A stretch of DNA of 64,000 nt from Mycobacterium kyogaense (GTDB taxonomy: Bacteria; Actinomycetota; Actinomycetes; Mycobacteriales; Mycobacteriaceae), in NCBI RefSeq assembly GCF_003254575.1, contig NZ_QJUA01000003.1, positions 62,001 to 126,000 of the forward strand, written 5' to 3'. How positions within the stretch are numbered: position 1 is the first letter of the stretch; each line of letters begins with the position of its first letter. Below are positions 53,277-62,897 of the stretch, in pieces. The notes under the pieces are model-generated. The model saw only the letters and a list, made by a program, of their open reading frames with translations, was not told the origin of the DNA and did not search any database. A program made the position numbers and the translations under genes.

Positions 53277-54838
53277 CCTCGGAGCAGTCGACAGCCGAGC
53301 CGGTACCGGGGCTGTTCACCTTCGTCCTGCACACCCACCTCCCGTGGCTGGCTCACCACGGCCGCTGGCCGGTCGGCGAGGAGTGGCTCTACCAGTCGTG
53401 GTCGGCGGCCTACCTGCCGCTGGTGCGGGTGTTGCGCACCCTGGCCGCCGAGAACAGGCAGCACCTGATCACCCTTGGCGTCACCCCTGTCGTGGCGGCC
53501 CAGCTCGACGATCCCTACTGCCTGCAGGGCATGCACCACTGGGTGGCCAACTGGCGGCTGCGCGCCCGCGAAGCCGCCACGATGCGCACCCCGACGGGAC
53601 CATCCCCCGCTTCCGCACCAGAAGCATTGCGCCGCTTCGGGTCCCGCGAGCTCGCCGAAGCCGATCGCGAGCTCGCGGAGTTCGAGACACTGTGGCGACA
53701 CGGCGGCAGCCCGGTGCTCCGGGAACTCATCGACGGTGACGTCATCGAGCTGCTGGGCGGCCCGCTGGCGCACCCCTTCCAACCCCTGCTCACCCCGCGG
53801 CTCCGCGACTTCGCCCTGCGCGAGGGCCTCGCCGACGCGGGTCAGCGCTTCGCTCACCAGCCGGCAGGCATCTGGGCGCCGGAGTGTGCCTACGCCCCCG
53901 GAATGGAAAGCGATTACGCCGCAGCAGGAGTCGGCCACTTCATGGTCGACGGCCCATCACTGCACGGCGACACCGCCCTCGGGCGGCCGGTCGCAGACTC
54001 CCCCGTGGTGGCGTTCGGCCGCGACCTGACCGTGAGTTACCGCGTGTGGTCGCCACGCTCCGGCTATCCCGGCCACGCCGCCTACCGCGACTTCCACACC
54101 TACGACCACGCCACGGGGCTCAAACCCGCCCGGGTCACCGGACGCAACGTGCCCTCGGAGGAGAAGGCGCCCTACGACCCCGAGCGCGCCGCGGCGGCCA
54201 TCGACGTGCACGTCGCCGATTTCGTCGCGACGGTGCGGGAGCGCCTCCTCAGCGAGAGCGCACGCATCGGCCGGCCTGCCCACGTAGTCGCGGCGTTCGA
54301 CACAGAGCTTTTCGGGCACTGGTGGTACGAGGGCCCGCAGTGGCTCGAGCAGGTCCTGCGCGCGCTACCGGCGGCGGGCATCCAGGTGGGTACCCTGGCC
54401 GACGCACTGGCTGCCGGGTACGTGGGCCAGCCGGTCGAATTGCCGCCCAGCTCATGGGGATCCGGTAAGGACTGGCAGGTGTGGTCGGGCGAGCAGGTGG
54501 CCGACCTGGTACGCCTCAACACCGAAGTCGTCGACACCGCGCTCAGCACCGTGGACAAAGCGCTGGCCAATTCGCAGGGCTCCCGGATGGTCGTGGCCGA
54601 CCAGATCCTGCGGGAGACCCTGCTGACGGTGTCGAGCGACTGGCCGTTCATGGTCAGCAAGGACTCGGCTGCCGACTACGCCCGCTACCGGGCGCACCTG
54701 CACGCCCACGCCACCCGCGAGATCGCCGACGCCCTGGCCTCGGGCCGCACCGAGCACGCCGAACGTCTGGCGTCAGGCTGGAATCGCGCCGACGGTCTGT
54801 TCGGCGCGCTGGACGCGCGCCGACTGCCGAGCCCGTGA
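53273..54838 (+). CDS. GH57/DUF1957 alpha-glucan enzyme (Rv3031-like)
   Basis: Seen: 521 residues from a GTG. The family start FTFVLHTHLPWLAHHGRW holds the conserved His pair. The nucleophile region is GIWAPECAY (Glu204) and the acid/base region is AAFDTELFGHWWYEGP (Asp343), followed by a C-terminal helical DUF1957 domain rich in aromatic residues. Known: GH57 members of this type are alpha-1,4-glucan branching enzymes, and Rv3031 is assigned to MGLP synthesis. Sits between the methyltransferase and the glycosyltransferase genes. Confidence 0.93.
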   Translation: MTSEQSTAEPVPGLFTFVLHTHLPWLAHHGRWPVGEEWLYQSWSAAYLPLVRVLRTLAAENRQHLITLGVTPVVAAQLDDPYCLQGMHHWVANWRLRAREAATMRTPTGPSPASAPEALRRFGSRELAEADRELAEFETLWRHGGSPVLRELIDGDVIELLGGPLAHPFQPLLTPRLRDFALREGLADAGQRFAHQPAGIWAPECAYAPGMESDYAAAGVGHFMVDGPSLHGDTALGRPVADSPVVAFGRDLTVSYRVWSPRSGYPGHAAYRDFHTYDHATGLKPARVTGRNVPSEEKAPYDPERAAAAIDVHVADFVATVRERLLSESARIGRPAHVVAAFDTELFGHWWYEGPQWLEQVLRALPAAGIQVGTLADALAAGYVGQPVELPPSSWGSGKDWQVWSGEQVADLVRLNTEVVDTALSTVDKALANSQGSRMVVADQILRETLLTVSSDWPFMVSKDSAADYARYRAHLHAHATREIADALASGRTEHAERLASGWNRADGLFGALDARRLPSP

Positions 54839-54839
54839 C

Positions 54840-56078
54840 ATGAAGGTCCTCCTGATCTCGTGGGAGTACCCGCCGGTCGTGATCGGCGGGCTGGGCAGGC
54901 ACGTCCACCACCTGGCGACCGAACTCGTCGCCGCCGGTCATGAGGTCGTCGTGCTCAGCCGCAGGCCCACCGGCACCGATCCGGCCACCCACCCGACGAC
55001 CGACGAGATGAGCGAGGGCGTGCGCGTGGTCGCCGCCGCCGAGGACCCGCACGAATTCGCCTTCGGCACCGACATGATGGCCTGGATTCTGGCAATGGGG
55101 CACGCCATGCTGCGCGCCGGCCTGACCTTCGGCGACTGGCGACCCGATGTCGTGCACGCCCACGACTGGCTGGTGGCCCATCCTGCCGTCGCGCTGGCGC
55201 AGTTCTTCGATGTACCACTGGTTTCCACCATCCACGCCACCGAAGCGGGCCGGCACTCCGGCTGGGTGAGCGGGGCGGTCAGCCGGCAGGTACACGCGCT
55301 GGAATCCTGGTTGGTACACGAATCCGACTCCCTCATCACGTGTTCGGCGTCCATGCGCGAGGAGATCACCGCACTGTTCGGCCCCGGCCTCTCCGAGATC
55401 GCCGTCATCCGCAACGGAATCGACACGCACGGTTGGCCTTACGCGTCGCGTCGACCGCGGACCGGGCCCGCGGAGCTGCTCTACTTCGGCCGGCTCGAGT
55501 ACGAGAAGGGGGTCCACGACGCGATCGCCGCCCTCCCCCGCATCCGGCGAACCCATCCGGGGACCACGCTGACGATCGCCGGGGACGGCACCCAGCGGGC
55601 GTTCCTGGTCGAGCAGGCTCGGCGGCACCGCGTGCTCAAGGCCGTCGACTTCGTCGGCCAGGTCGACCACGAACAACTGCTGGCCCTGCTGCACCGGACT
55701 GACATCGCGGTGCTGCCGTCGCGGTACGAACCGTTCGGCATCGTCGCGTTGGAGGCCGCCGCAGCGGGCGCACCCCTGGTGGTGTCCGACGCCGGCGGCC
55801 TCGGCGAGGCCGTCGGCCACGGCACCACCGGCCACACGTTCCCCCCGGGCGACGTCGCCGCGCTGGCGAGCGCCGTGCGCACCGCCCTCGATGATCCCGA
55901 CGCCGCCCAACGCGCAGCGATCGCCGCCCGTGAACGGCTCACCTCCGAGTTCGCGTGGGCGACCGTCGCCGCAGAGACTGCGCAGGTCTACCTCGGCGCC
56001 AAACGTGGCGAGCGCCGGCCTCACCCGCGCCGACCGATCGCTGAGCTGGCGCTACCCGAGCGACACCGCGACGGCTAG
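54840..56078 (+). CDS. GT4-type alpha-glucosyltransferase (Rv3032-like)
   Basis: Seen: 412 residues. The N-terminal EYPPVVIGGLGRHVHHLATEL is the glycogen-synthase-like start, and EPFGIVALEAAAAGAPLVVSDAGGLGE is the GT4 donor-binding loop with its conserved Glu. Known: Rv3032 is an alpha-1,4-glucosyltransferase that elongates MGLP and also contributes to glycogen/capsular glucan. It begins 1 nt after the GH57 stop. Its 3' end overlaps the convergent acyltransferase gene by 4 nt. Confidence 0.94.
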   Translation: MKVLLISWEYPPVVIGGLGRHVHHLATELVAAGHEVVVLSRRPTGTDPATHPTTDEMSEGVRVVAAAEDPHEFAFGTDMMAWILAMGHAMLRAGLTFGDWRPDVVHAHDWLVAHPAVALAQFFDVPLVSTIHATEAGRHSGWVSGAVSRQVHALESWLVHESDSLITCSASMREEITALFGPGLSEIAVIRNGIDTHGWPYASRRPRTGPAELLYFGRLEYEKGVHDAIAALPRIRRTHPGTTLTIAGDGTQRAFLVEQARRHRVLKAVDFVGQVDHEQLLALLHRTDIAVLPSRYEPFGIVALEAAAAGAPLVVSDAGGLGEAVGHGTTGHTFPPGDVAALASAVRTALDDPDAAQRAAIAARERLTSEFAWATVAAETAQVYLGAKRGERRPHPRRPIAELALPERHRDG

Positions 56079-56803
56079 CGCGAGGCTTTCTTGCGTTCGA
56101 TGTCGGCCAGCGCCGCCGCCAGTTCGGCCCGCTGGGCGGCCGTCGTCTCCCACGACGTCTTGCGGTTCTTGACCACCTTGGCCGGCGCTCCCACCGCGAT
56201 CGAGAAGTCCGGGATGTCACCTCGGACCACCGCGTGTGAGCCGAGCACGCACCCGCGCCCGATCGTGGTGTTCCGCAGCACGCTGACCTTCACCCCGACC
56301 CAGGTGTCCGGGCCGATCCGCACCGGGCCCTTGATGATTCCCTGGTCTTTGATCGGCAACTCGATGTTGTCCATCCGGTGGTCGAAGTCGCAGATGTAGC
56401 ACCAGTCGGCCATCAGCACCGAATCGCCGAGCTCGATGTCGAGGTAGGTGTTGATCACGTTGTCGCGGCCGAGCACCACCTTGTCACCGATCCGCAGGGA
56501 CCCCTCGTGGCAGCGGATGGTGTTCTTGTCGCCGATGTGCACCCACCGGCCGATCTCCATCTGGGAGAGCTCGGGCGTCGCCTGGATCTCCACGTCCTTG
56601 CCGAGGAACACCATGCCGCGAGTGATGATGTGCGGGTTGGCGAGTTTGAACTTCAGCAGACGCCAGTACCGGACCAGGTACCACGGCGTGTAGGCGCGGT
56701 TGGCGAGCACCCATTTCAGCGAGGCCATGGTGAGGAAGTTGGCCTGGCGAGGATCCCGCAGCCGCGATCCACGCCAGCGCTTGTGCAGCGGCGCGCCCCA
56801 CAT
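56075..56803 (-). CDS. Left-handed beta-helix acyltransferase (OctT-like, Rv3034c)
   Basis: Seen: 242 residues from the ATG at 56803. After a helical, basic N-terminus, hexapeptide repeats run from GMVFLGKDVEI to SIAVGAPAKVVKN (for example IGRWVHIGD, VVLGRDNVI, CVLGSHAVV). Known: the mycobacterial homologue OctT transfers octanoate to early MGLP intermediates. The frame continues upstream, but only as low-complexity antisense of the next gene. Convergent with the glycosyltransferase gene. Confidence 0.9.
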   Translation of the reverse strand: MWGAPLHKRWRGSRLRDPRQANFLTMASLKWVLANRAYTPWYLVRYWRLLKFKLANPHIITRGMVFLGKDVEIQATPELSQMEIGRWVHIGDKNTIRCHEGSLRIGDKVVLGRDNVINTYLDIELGDSVLMADWCYICDFDHRMDNIELPIKDQGIIKGPVRIGPDTWVGVKVSVLRNTTIGRGCVLGSHAVVRGDIPDFSIAVGAPAKVVKNRKTSWETTAAQRAELAAALADIERKKASR

Positions 56804-56944
56804 CGTCGTCCTGGCCGGAAAGCCTACGCGAGCGTGCAGTACCCATTCCCGTGTCGCTCCGCTCCTGCCCACCGGGGGCGAGCGGTTACCCTCACGGGGG
56901 CTCTCGGTCCACCGCCCATGTCCCCCGCGACCAGAAAGGAACCC

Positions 56945-58222
56945 GTGCTCCGGCGAATCATCGTGCTGGCCAGCGCTGTTCTGGTCGCCGCCGCTGCGGC
57001 AGGTTGCGGAACCACCGATTCCTGGGTCGAGTCCCGCGCCGCATCGGGCTGGGCCGCCCAGTACGCCGACGCCGCCAACCGGAGTTCCGTCTCGCTCTCG
57101 GGCGCCGACTCTCTGCGGCTGGACTGGGTGCGTTCGGTCAAAGGTGAGCTCGCCGCGCAGGTGTCGCTGGGGTCGAGCAACTACCTCGCCGTCAACGCCC
57201 AGACCTCCGGCGGCTGCTCGCTGATGGTGTGGGAGACGAACAACCGCGCGCGCCAGCGGTGGTGCACTCGCCTCTGGCAGGGGGGTGGCTTGTCCAGCCC
57301 CCTTCTGGACGGCTTCGACAATCTCTACGTGGGCCAGCCGGGCGCGGTGCTCTCGTTTCCGGTCACCCAGTGGATTCGCTGGCGGCAGCCGGTGATCGGC
57401 ATGCCGACCACGATGCGATTCCTCGACCCGGGCCATCTGCTGGTGGTCACGCACCTCGGCCAGGTGCTGGTGTTCGACGCACACCGGGGCACGGTCGCGG
57501 GCAGCTCGCTGGACCTGGTGGCGGGCCTGGATCCCCGCGACTCCGAACGGGGTCTGCAAGACTGCCGACTCGGCGGACCGGAATGTCCCGTGGCGGCCGC
57601 ACCGGCCTTCTCCGAGGCCTCCGGCGCCATCGTGCTGACGCTGTGGCAACCGGGTGCCGAGGCACCTGAACTGGTGGGGCTGCGCTACCGGCCCGGGCAG
57701 ACGCCGCTGATCACCCAGGAGTGGACCAGCAACGCCGTCGGCCGCGGCCCGCTCGGCAGCCCGGTGTTCTCCCCGGACGGCAACACCGTCTACGTCAACG
57801 GCCGCGATGAACGGTTGTGGGCAATCAACGCCGAGGACGGTTCGGTGAAGTGGTCGCAGCCGCTGGACTATCTGGCGCAGACCCCGCCCTCGGTGTCACC
57901 CGAGGGACTGATCCTCGCCGGTGGTGGCCCCGGCGCGAAGCTGACCGCCGTCCGCGACACCGGCGACGGGCCGGAGCGGCTGTGGCGACGCGACGACACG
58001 GCGCCGCTCACCACCAGCAGCGTCGCGGGCGTCGGGTACACCGTCACCCGCGACGGCGACGGGATGGCTCTGACCGTGTTCGATCTGGGCGACGGGCACA
58101 CCGTGCACTCCTACCCGTTGCCGAACGCGACGGGCTGGCCGGTCGGGGTGTCGATCGGCCATGACCGTCGGGTGGTGACCGCGACCAGCGACGGCCGGGT
58201 CTACGGTTTCGCGCCCGCTTAG
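56945..58222 (+). CDS. Exported PQQ-like beta-propeller lipoprotein (Rv3035-like)
   Basis: Seen: 425 residues from the GTG at 56945, preceded by AAAGGAACCC; ATG 56918 is an in-frame alternative. The signal peptide ends in AAAGC (Cys near residue 21), a plausible lipobox although its -3 residue is Ala, not Leu. The remainder has repeated W/D-containing blades (GSPVFSPDGNTVYVNGRDERLWAINAEDGSVKWSQPL), as in BamB-like propellers. Function unknown; part of the conserved MGLP neighbourhood. Confidence 0.85.
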   Translation: MLRRIIVLASAVLVAAAAAGCGTTDSWVESRAASGWAAQYADAANRSSVSLSGADSLRLDWVRSVKGELAAQVSLGSSNYLAVNAQTSGGCSLMVWETNNRARQRWCTRLWQGGGLSSPLLDGFDNLYVGQPGAVLSFPVTQWIRWRQPVIGMPTTMRFLDPGHLLVVTHLGQVLVFDAHRGTVAGSSLDLVAGLDPRDSERGLQDCRLGGPECPVAAAPAFSEASGAIVLTLWQPGAEAPELVGLRYRPGQTPLITQEWTSNAVGRGPLGSPVFSPDGNTVYVNGRDERLWAINAEDGSVKWSQPLDYLAQTPPSVSPEGLILAGGGPGAKLTAVRDTGDGPERLWRRDDTAPLTTSSVAGVGYTVTRDGDGMALTVFDLGDGHTVHSYPLPNATGWPVGVSIGHDRRVVTATSDGRVYGFAPA

Positions 58223-58338
58223 CCGCCTGCAGACATTCAGGTTTCTTACAGCAACTTCACAGCACGGTAACCCCCGATCGCACACAATGGGACGACCTGT
58301 CGGCGCGAAAACCCACGATCGAGGGAGACCACTGCGGC

Positions 58339-59889
58339 ATGTCCGACTTCCTGAGCACTGTCAACGGCTATGTCTGGAGCAATGCACTGGTCTATCTGTG
58401 CCTGGCCGCCGGGGTGTACTTCTCGATTCGATCCCGCTTCGTCCAGGTCCGGCAGGTCCCCGAGATGATCCGGTTGATGGTCAAGGGCGACAAATCGCCG
58501 TCGGGGGTGTCGAGCTTCCAGGCGCTGACGATGTCGCTGGCGGGACGCGTCGGCACCGGCAACATCGCCGGCGTCGCCACCGCCATCGCCTTCGGCGGCC
58601 CGGGGGCGATGTTCTGGATGTGGCTCGTCGCTTTCCTCGGCGCGTCCACGTCCTACGTCGAATGCACCCTCGGCCAGATCTACAAGGACCGTGACAAGCT
58701 GACCGGCGAATACCGCGGCGGCCCGGCCTACTACTTCAGCCGGGCGTTCGCGCACACCGCGGCCGCGCCGGCCATGAAGGTGTACGGCTACGTCTTCGCC
58801 GCGGTCACCATCCTGGCGATGGGCCTGCTGCTACCCAGCGTGCAGTCGAACTCGATGGCGTCGGCGATGAACTCGGCATGGGGATTCTCGAAGTGGTGGG
58901 TCGCCGTCGGCACGGTGATCGTGCTGGCGTTCGTCATCATCGGCGGCGTGAAACGGATCGCCACGTTCGCATCGATCGTGGTGCCGTTCATGGCGGTGGT
59001 CTACATCGTGCTGGCGCTGATCATCGTGGTGATCAACGCCAGTGAGCTTCCCGGGGTGCTGAGTCTGGTGTTCTCCAGCGCCTTCGGCATCGACTCCGCA
59101 TTCGGCGCCATTCTCGGCGCGGCGGTCATGTGGGGCGTCAAACGCGGCATCTACTCGAACGAGGCGGGTCAGGGCACCGGACCGCATGCCGCCGCGGCAG
59201 CAGAGGTGTCCCATCCCGCCAAGCAGGGTCTGGTGCAGGCCTTCGCCGTGTACATCGACACGCTGTTCATCTGCTCGGCCACCGGATTCCTGATCCTGTC
59301 CACGGGTGCCTACCGCGTGTTCGAGGGCGAGAGCGCGACGGGTGCGGTGATCCCGGAGGGCGGCACCGTGCTGGCACCGGACGCGGAGGTGGGTCCTGCG
59401 TTCGCCCAGGCCGGTTTCGACACGCTGTGGAACGGTGCGGGCTCCAGTTTCATCGCAGTCTCGCTGGCCTTCTTCTGCATCACCACGATCATCGCGTACT
59501 ACTACATGGCGGAAACCAACCTGCGTTTCCTGCTCGGCAGGTTCGCCACGGCGCAGGTGCCGCTCGTGCGCGGATCGCTGGGCGCCACCACGACGATGCT
59601 GCTCCAGGCATTGATCCTGGTGTCAGTCACGATGGGCGCGGTGTCCACGGCGTCGGACGCCTGGGTGCTCGGCGACATCGGCGTCGGCCTGATGGCATGG
59701 CTCAACATCCTCGGCATCATCGTGCTGCAGCAGCCGGCCTACAAGGCGCTGTGGGATTACGAGAAGCAGAAGCGACAGGGCCTCGACCCGGTGTTCGACC
59801 CGGTGAAACTCGGGATCACCGGTGCGACGTTCTGGGAGAACTACGATCCGGTACGCAGCCGTGACGAGCGATCCAGCGCGACGCTGTGA
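58339..59889 (+). CDS. Alanine/glycine:cation symporter (AGCS) family transporter
   Basis: Takes up small amino acids with sodium or protons (known family). Seen: 516 residues with ten or more hydrophobic segments. The AGCS signatures are present: FQALTMSLAGRVGTGNIAGVATAIAFGGPGA-type region and SNEAGQGTGPHAAAAA. Complete. Lies between the Rv3035-like and Rv3036c-like genes, adjacent in M. tuberculosis, so it appears to be an addition relative to that order. The 116-bp upstream gap holds its promoter; I see no clear operator. Confidence 0.94.
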   Translation: MSDFLSTVNGYVWSNALVYLCLAAGVYFSIRSRFVQVRQVPEMIRLMVKGDKSPSGVSSFQALTMSLAGRVGTGNIAGVATAIAFGGPGAMFWMWLVAFLGASTSYVECTLGQIYKDRDKLTGEYRGGPAYYFSRAFAHTAAAPAMKVYGYVFAAVTILAMGLLLPSVQSNSMASAMNSAWGFSKWWVAVGTVIVLAFVIIGGVKRIATFASIVVPFMAVVYIVLALIIVVINASELPGVLSLVFSSAFGIDSAFGAILGAAVMWGVKRGIYSNEAGQGTGPHAAAAAEVSHPAKQGLVQAFAVYIDTLFICSATGFLILSTGAYRVFEGESATGAVIPEGGTVLAPDAEVGPAFAQAGFDTLWNGAGSSFIAVSLAFFCITTIIAYYYMAETNLRFLLGRFATAQVPLVRGSLGATTTMLLQALILVSVTMGAVSTASDAWVLGDIGVGLMAWLNILGIIVLQQPAYKALWDYEKQKRQGLDPVFDPVKLGITGATFWENYDPVRSRDERSSATL

Positions 59890-59901
59890 CGCTCGCCCTG
59901 C

Positions 59902-60591
59902 TCAGGCCATCAGCGAGGCGACGGCCGAACGCGGCACGGTGGCCTGCAACGCCCCACCAGCGCCGGCCATGACCTCTCCTTGACCGAAGAAGAAGATGAT
60001 CGAGTCATCGGTCAGGGCGAACTCCGAGTACTTGGCGGGGTCGAGCCCGTCGGTCGCGGTGATCGGAGAATCGACGCCCAGTTGACGGGAGACCTCGGAC
60101 TGCACGATCGGGAAGATCACGTCCAGCGGCCGGGTGTCCGGCTTGAACAGCGACGCGAAGCTGATCGGCGCCTTCTTGGCGACGTCCCAGTTGAACGATT
60201 TGTACCAGGTCTGCGGGTGGGCGCCGCCGACGTTCTCGTACACCTCGAACACGACGCTGCGGGTCCCGCCGTCGTCCGGACCGCTGCGGTACCCGGTGCC
60301 CTTGCCGTCGAGAACGTAGGGCAGGTTCCACGAGCCGGGCATCTCGGCCACGTTGACGAAGCCGTCCCTGGTCTGGGTCAGGTAGCCGATCAAGGCCTGT
60401 TGGTCGGGGTAGTCGGCGGGAAACGTGAAGTCCACGGTGTAGGTGGGGTTCTCGATGTGCACGGTGCACACCTGCGCCGTGTCGACCGTGCCGCCCAGAT
60501 CGGCGCACGCCGGCTCCGCGGCGGCGGCCGGGGTCGCGACCGAGCCGGCGAGCACACCGGCGGCCAGCAGGGCGGCGGCGATCACGCGCAT
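59902..60591 (-). CDS. Secreted TB22.2-like protein, RsiV/DUF3298 type (Rv3036c)
   Basis: Seen: 229 residues from the ATG at 60591. A signal peptide (RVIAAALLAAGVLAGSVATPAAAA) ends before AEPACADL, and two cysteines follow within the first 45 residues. The conserved core is YPDQQALIGYLTQTRDGFVNVA and GGAHPQTWYKSFNWD, ending ALTDDSIIFFFGQGEV. Known: TB22.2 is a culture-filtrate protein of unproven function. ATGs at 60603 and 60609 are alternative starts. Convergent with the symporter. Confidence 0.88.
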   Translation of the reverse strand: MRVIAAALLAAGVLAGSVATPAAAAEPACADLGGTVDTAQVCTVHIENPTYTVDFTFPADYPDQQALIGYLTQTRDGFVNVAEMPGSWNLPYVLDGKGTGYRSGPDDGGTRSVVFEVYENVGGAHPQTWYKSFNWDVAKKAPISFASLFKPDTRPLDVIFPIVQSEVSRQLGVDSPITATDGLDPAKYSEFALTDDSIIFFFGQGEVMAGAGGALQATVPRSAVASLMA

Positions 60592-60679
60592 CGTCAACAG
60601 CATCCTCATCGTCGGCGCCGCACTCTGTCGGGCGCATCGGGACATCACTGGGGGAATCACCGCCAGGGTACGTGAGCGC

Positions 60680-61825
60680 TCAGCGCGACGGACGACATAT
60701 GAATGCCGTTGCCCGGCTTGCCGCCCCGGAACCGATGCGCGTGATGACGACCGACGCCTGCTGGTCCCCGCGCAGTCGCAGTCGTCTGCGCAACGCGTCG
60801 GGATCGACGTCGACACCGCGGACCAGGATCTCGACCGCCCCCACCGCGCGTCCCGAAAGCGCCTGGCGCAGGTGGCGTTCGCTGTAGCCGAGCTGCTCGA
60901 GCACCTCGAATCCGCGCACCCCGTCGGGAAGCCGGTCCCCGGACAGGTAGGCGATGTCGGGGTCGATCTGCCACAGTCCGTGCCGCGCCGCGTAGTGACG
61001 CACCAGCCCGGCGCGCACCACGGCCCCGTCCGGGTCGACGAGCCAGCGGCCGGCCGGTGCGACGCCGCAGTCATCGGGGTCGGTGTCGACGACCTGCTCC
61101 CCTGTGTCGAGCATCGTCGCCCGCCGGCGCACCCCGGTGTCCGCCAGACCCGGTGACCACAGGCATGCCTCCCGCACGCTGCCGGCAAGCGAGGTCAGTT
61201 CGATCTCGCCGCGGAAACCCATGTCCTCGACCACCGCGAAATCGATTCCGGGAGCGCACTTCACAGCGTGTTCACGGGAAGCGAGTGCGGCGAACAGATC
61301 GCCGAGAGGCGGCTGGTAGGCACGGGGGTCGAAGCGGCGCGTGGACCCGCTCCGGCGCGCCGGGTCGGCCAGCAGCACCGCGTCCTTGCTGACCGGATGC
61401 AACGCATCGGCGCGGCAGAGCGCAACCTGGTCGCCGACGTTGTGCCTGGCCATCGCCAACCGCACCGGATCGAGATCACTGCCCATCACGAATGCGGCCG
61501 AATCACCAAGCGCAACAAGCTCGGAACCGATCGAGCAGGTGAGGTCGTGCACCGCCATGCCTGCAAGACGCCGCGCCCGGTGCGCCGCGACCGGCGCCGC
61601 GGTGGCCTGTTGTAGCGCCTCGTCGGTGAACAGCCATTGCGCGGCGTCGTCGAACTTGGCCGCAGCCCTGCGGCGCAGCGCCACCGTCTCGACCAGCACC
61701 GCGGCTCGCTCATCGAACTGTCTTCGCGCTGTTGCCACGTCCGCGACCAGCGTCGCGGCACTCAGCTCGAGGCGACCGACCTCGCTGAGCGCCTGCCGAC
61801 CGGATTCGCTGCGCAGGAAGCGCAC
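60680..61825 (-). CDS. SAM-dependent methyltransferase with THUMP-like C-terminal domain (Rv3037c)
   Basis: Seen: 381 residues from a GTG at 61825 (VRFLRSESGRQALSE). The SAM region is MAVHDLTCSIGSELVAL, MGSDLDPVRLAMARHN, with DALHPVSKDAVLLADPARR as the acceptor loop. A C-terminal THUMP-like segment ends DALRRRLRLRGDQQASVVITRIG. No ATG/GTG/TTG occurs a few codons upstream where related proteins start, so the true start may be an unusual codon or this GTG. Proposed MGLP or RNA methyltransferase; acceptor unknown. Confidence 0.82.
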   Translation of the reverse strand: MRFLRSESGRQALSEVGRLELSAATLVADVATARRQFDERAAVLVETVALRRRAAAKFDDAAQWLFTDEALQQATAAPVAAHRARRLAGMAVHDLTCSIGSELVALGDSAAFVMGSDLDPVRLAMARHNVGDQVALCRADALHPVSKDAVLLADPARRSGSTRRFDPRAYQPPLGDLFAALASREHAVKCAPGIDFAVVEDMGFRGEIELTSLAGSVREACLWSPGLADTGVRRRATMLDTGEQVVDTDPDDCGVAPAGRWLVDPDGAVVRAGLVRHYAARHGLWQIDPDIAYLSGDRLPDGVRGFEVLEQLGYSERHLRQALSGRAVGAVEILVRGVDVDPDALRRRLRLRGDQQASVVITRIGSGAASRATAFICRPSR

Positions 61826-61842
61826 ATCGTCGAGGCCGAACG

Positions 61843-62853
61843 CTACGACGACGGGCCGCCCGGCTTGACCCCCGTCACCATGACGTTGTAGAACCAGCCC
61901 TTCGGCACGACCCGTCGCCACACATTCGAGTCCACCCACGACAGCGTCGTCCAACTGCTGAACGCGAATCTCGCCCAGCCCCAACCGAGGCGACCGGGAG
62001 GCACCGCCGCCTCGAACGTCCGGACGGGCCAGCCGAGCATCGCCGCAGTGAATTCCTCACTGGCCGTGCGCACGTCGACAGCGCCGGCGTTGGTTGCCAT
62101 CCGCTCGAGGTCGGCCGGATCGAAGGTGTGGAGGTCGACCACCGCCTCGAGCGCCGCGGCCCGCGACGACTCGTCGAGTTCGGTCTGCGGCCGGCGCCAG
62201 TCCGAGAGCATCGGGAGCTTGGTGACGTTGGTGGCGATCCGCCAGGTCAGCGTCGACAGCTCGCGGGCGTAACGGTTGCCCACCGTGGTCGGCTCACCGG
62301 CGAACACGAAGCGACCGCCGGGCTTGAGGACGCGCACGACCTCGCGTAGGGACAGCTCCACGTCGGGGATGTGGTGCAGCACCGCGTGGCCGACGACCAG
62401 ATCGAAGGTGTCGTCCGGGTACGGGATGCCCTCGGCGTCGGCGACCCGGCCGTCGATGTCGAGCCCGAGGGACTGGCCATTGCGGGTGGCCACCTTCACC
62501 ATGCCCGGCGACAGGTCGGTGACCGAGCCGCGCCGCGCGACCCCGGCCTGGATCAGGTTGAGCAGGAAGAACCCCGTGCCGCAGCCCAGCTCCAACGCGC
62601 GGTCGTAGGGCAGCTCCCGCTGCACCTGCGCGGGCACAGCGGCGTCGAATCGGCCGCGGGCGTAATCGACGCAGCGCTGGTCGTAGGAGATCGACCATTT
62701 CTCGTCGTAGGTCTCGGCCTCCCAGTCGTGGTAGAGCACCTGGGCGAGCTTGGTGTCCTGCATCGCGGCTTCGACCTGCTCTTCGGTCGCTCGCGGGTTC
62801 GGAGCCGGGACGGCGACATCGGAACCAGTGCCGGCGTCGTTCGTTGTCGTCAT
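61843..62853 (-). CDS. Class I SAM-dependent methyltransferase (Rv3038c-like)
   Basis: Seen: 336 residues from the ATG at 62853. The SAM motif is ALELGCGTGFFLLNLIQAG, followed by VTDLSPGMVKVA, DAEGIPYPDDTFDLVVGHAVLHHIPD and VLKPGGRFVFAGEP. A C-terminal ~100-residue extension rich in Trp has no recognised fold. Known: conserved in mycobacteria at this locus; substrate not established. Probably transcribed with echA17 and Rv3037c-like genes on the same strand. Confidence 0.88.
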   Translation of the reverse strand: MTTTNDAGTGSDVAVPAPNPRATEEQVEAAMQDTKLAQVLYHDWEAETYDEKWSISYDQRCVDYARGRFDAAVPAQVQRELPYDRALELGCGTGFFLLNLIQAGVARRGSVTDLSPGMVKVATRNGQSLGLDIDGRVADAEGIPYPDDTFDLVVGHAVLHHIPDVELSLREVVRVLKPGGRFVFAGEPTTVGNRYARELSTLTWRIATNVTKLPMLSDWRRPQTELDESSRAAALEAVVDLHTFDPADLERMATNAGAVDVRTASEEFTAAMLGWPVRTFEAAVPPGRLGWGWARFAFSSWTTLSWVDSNVWRRVVPKGWFYNVMVTGVKPGGPSS

Positions 62854-62897
62854 GCAGGGCAGCCTAACGCTCCGGCGGCAGTGCCGGTCACGGCCGG

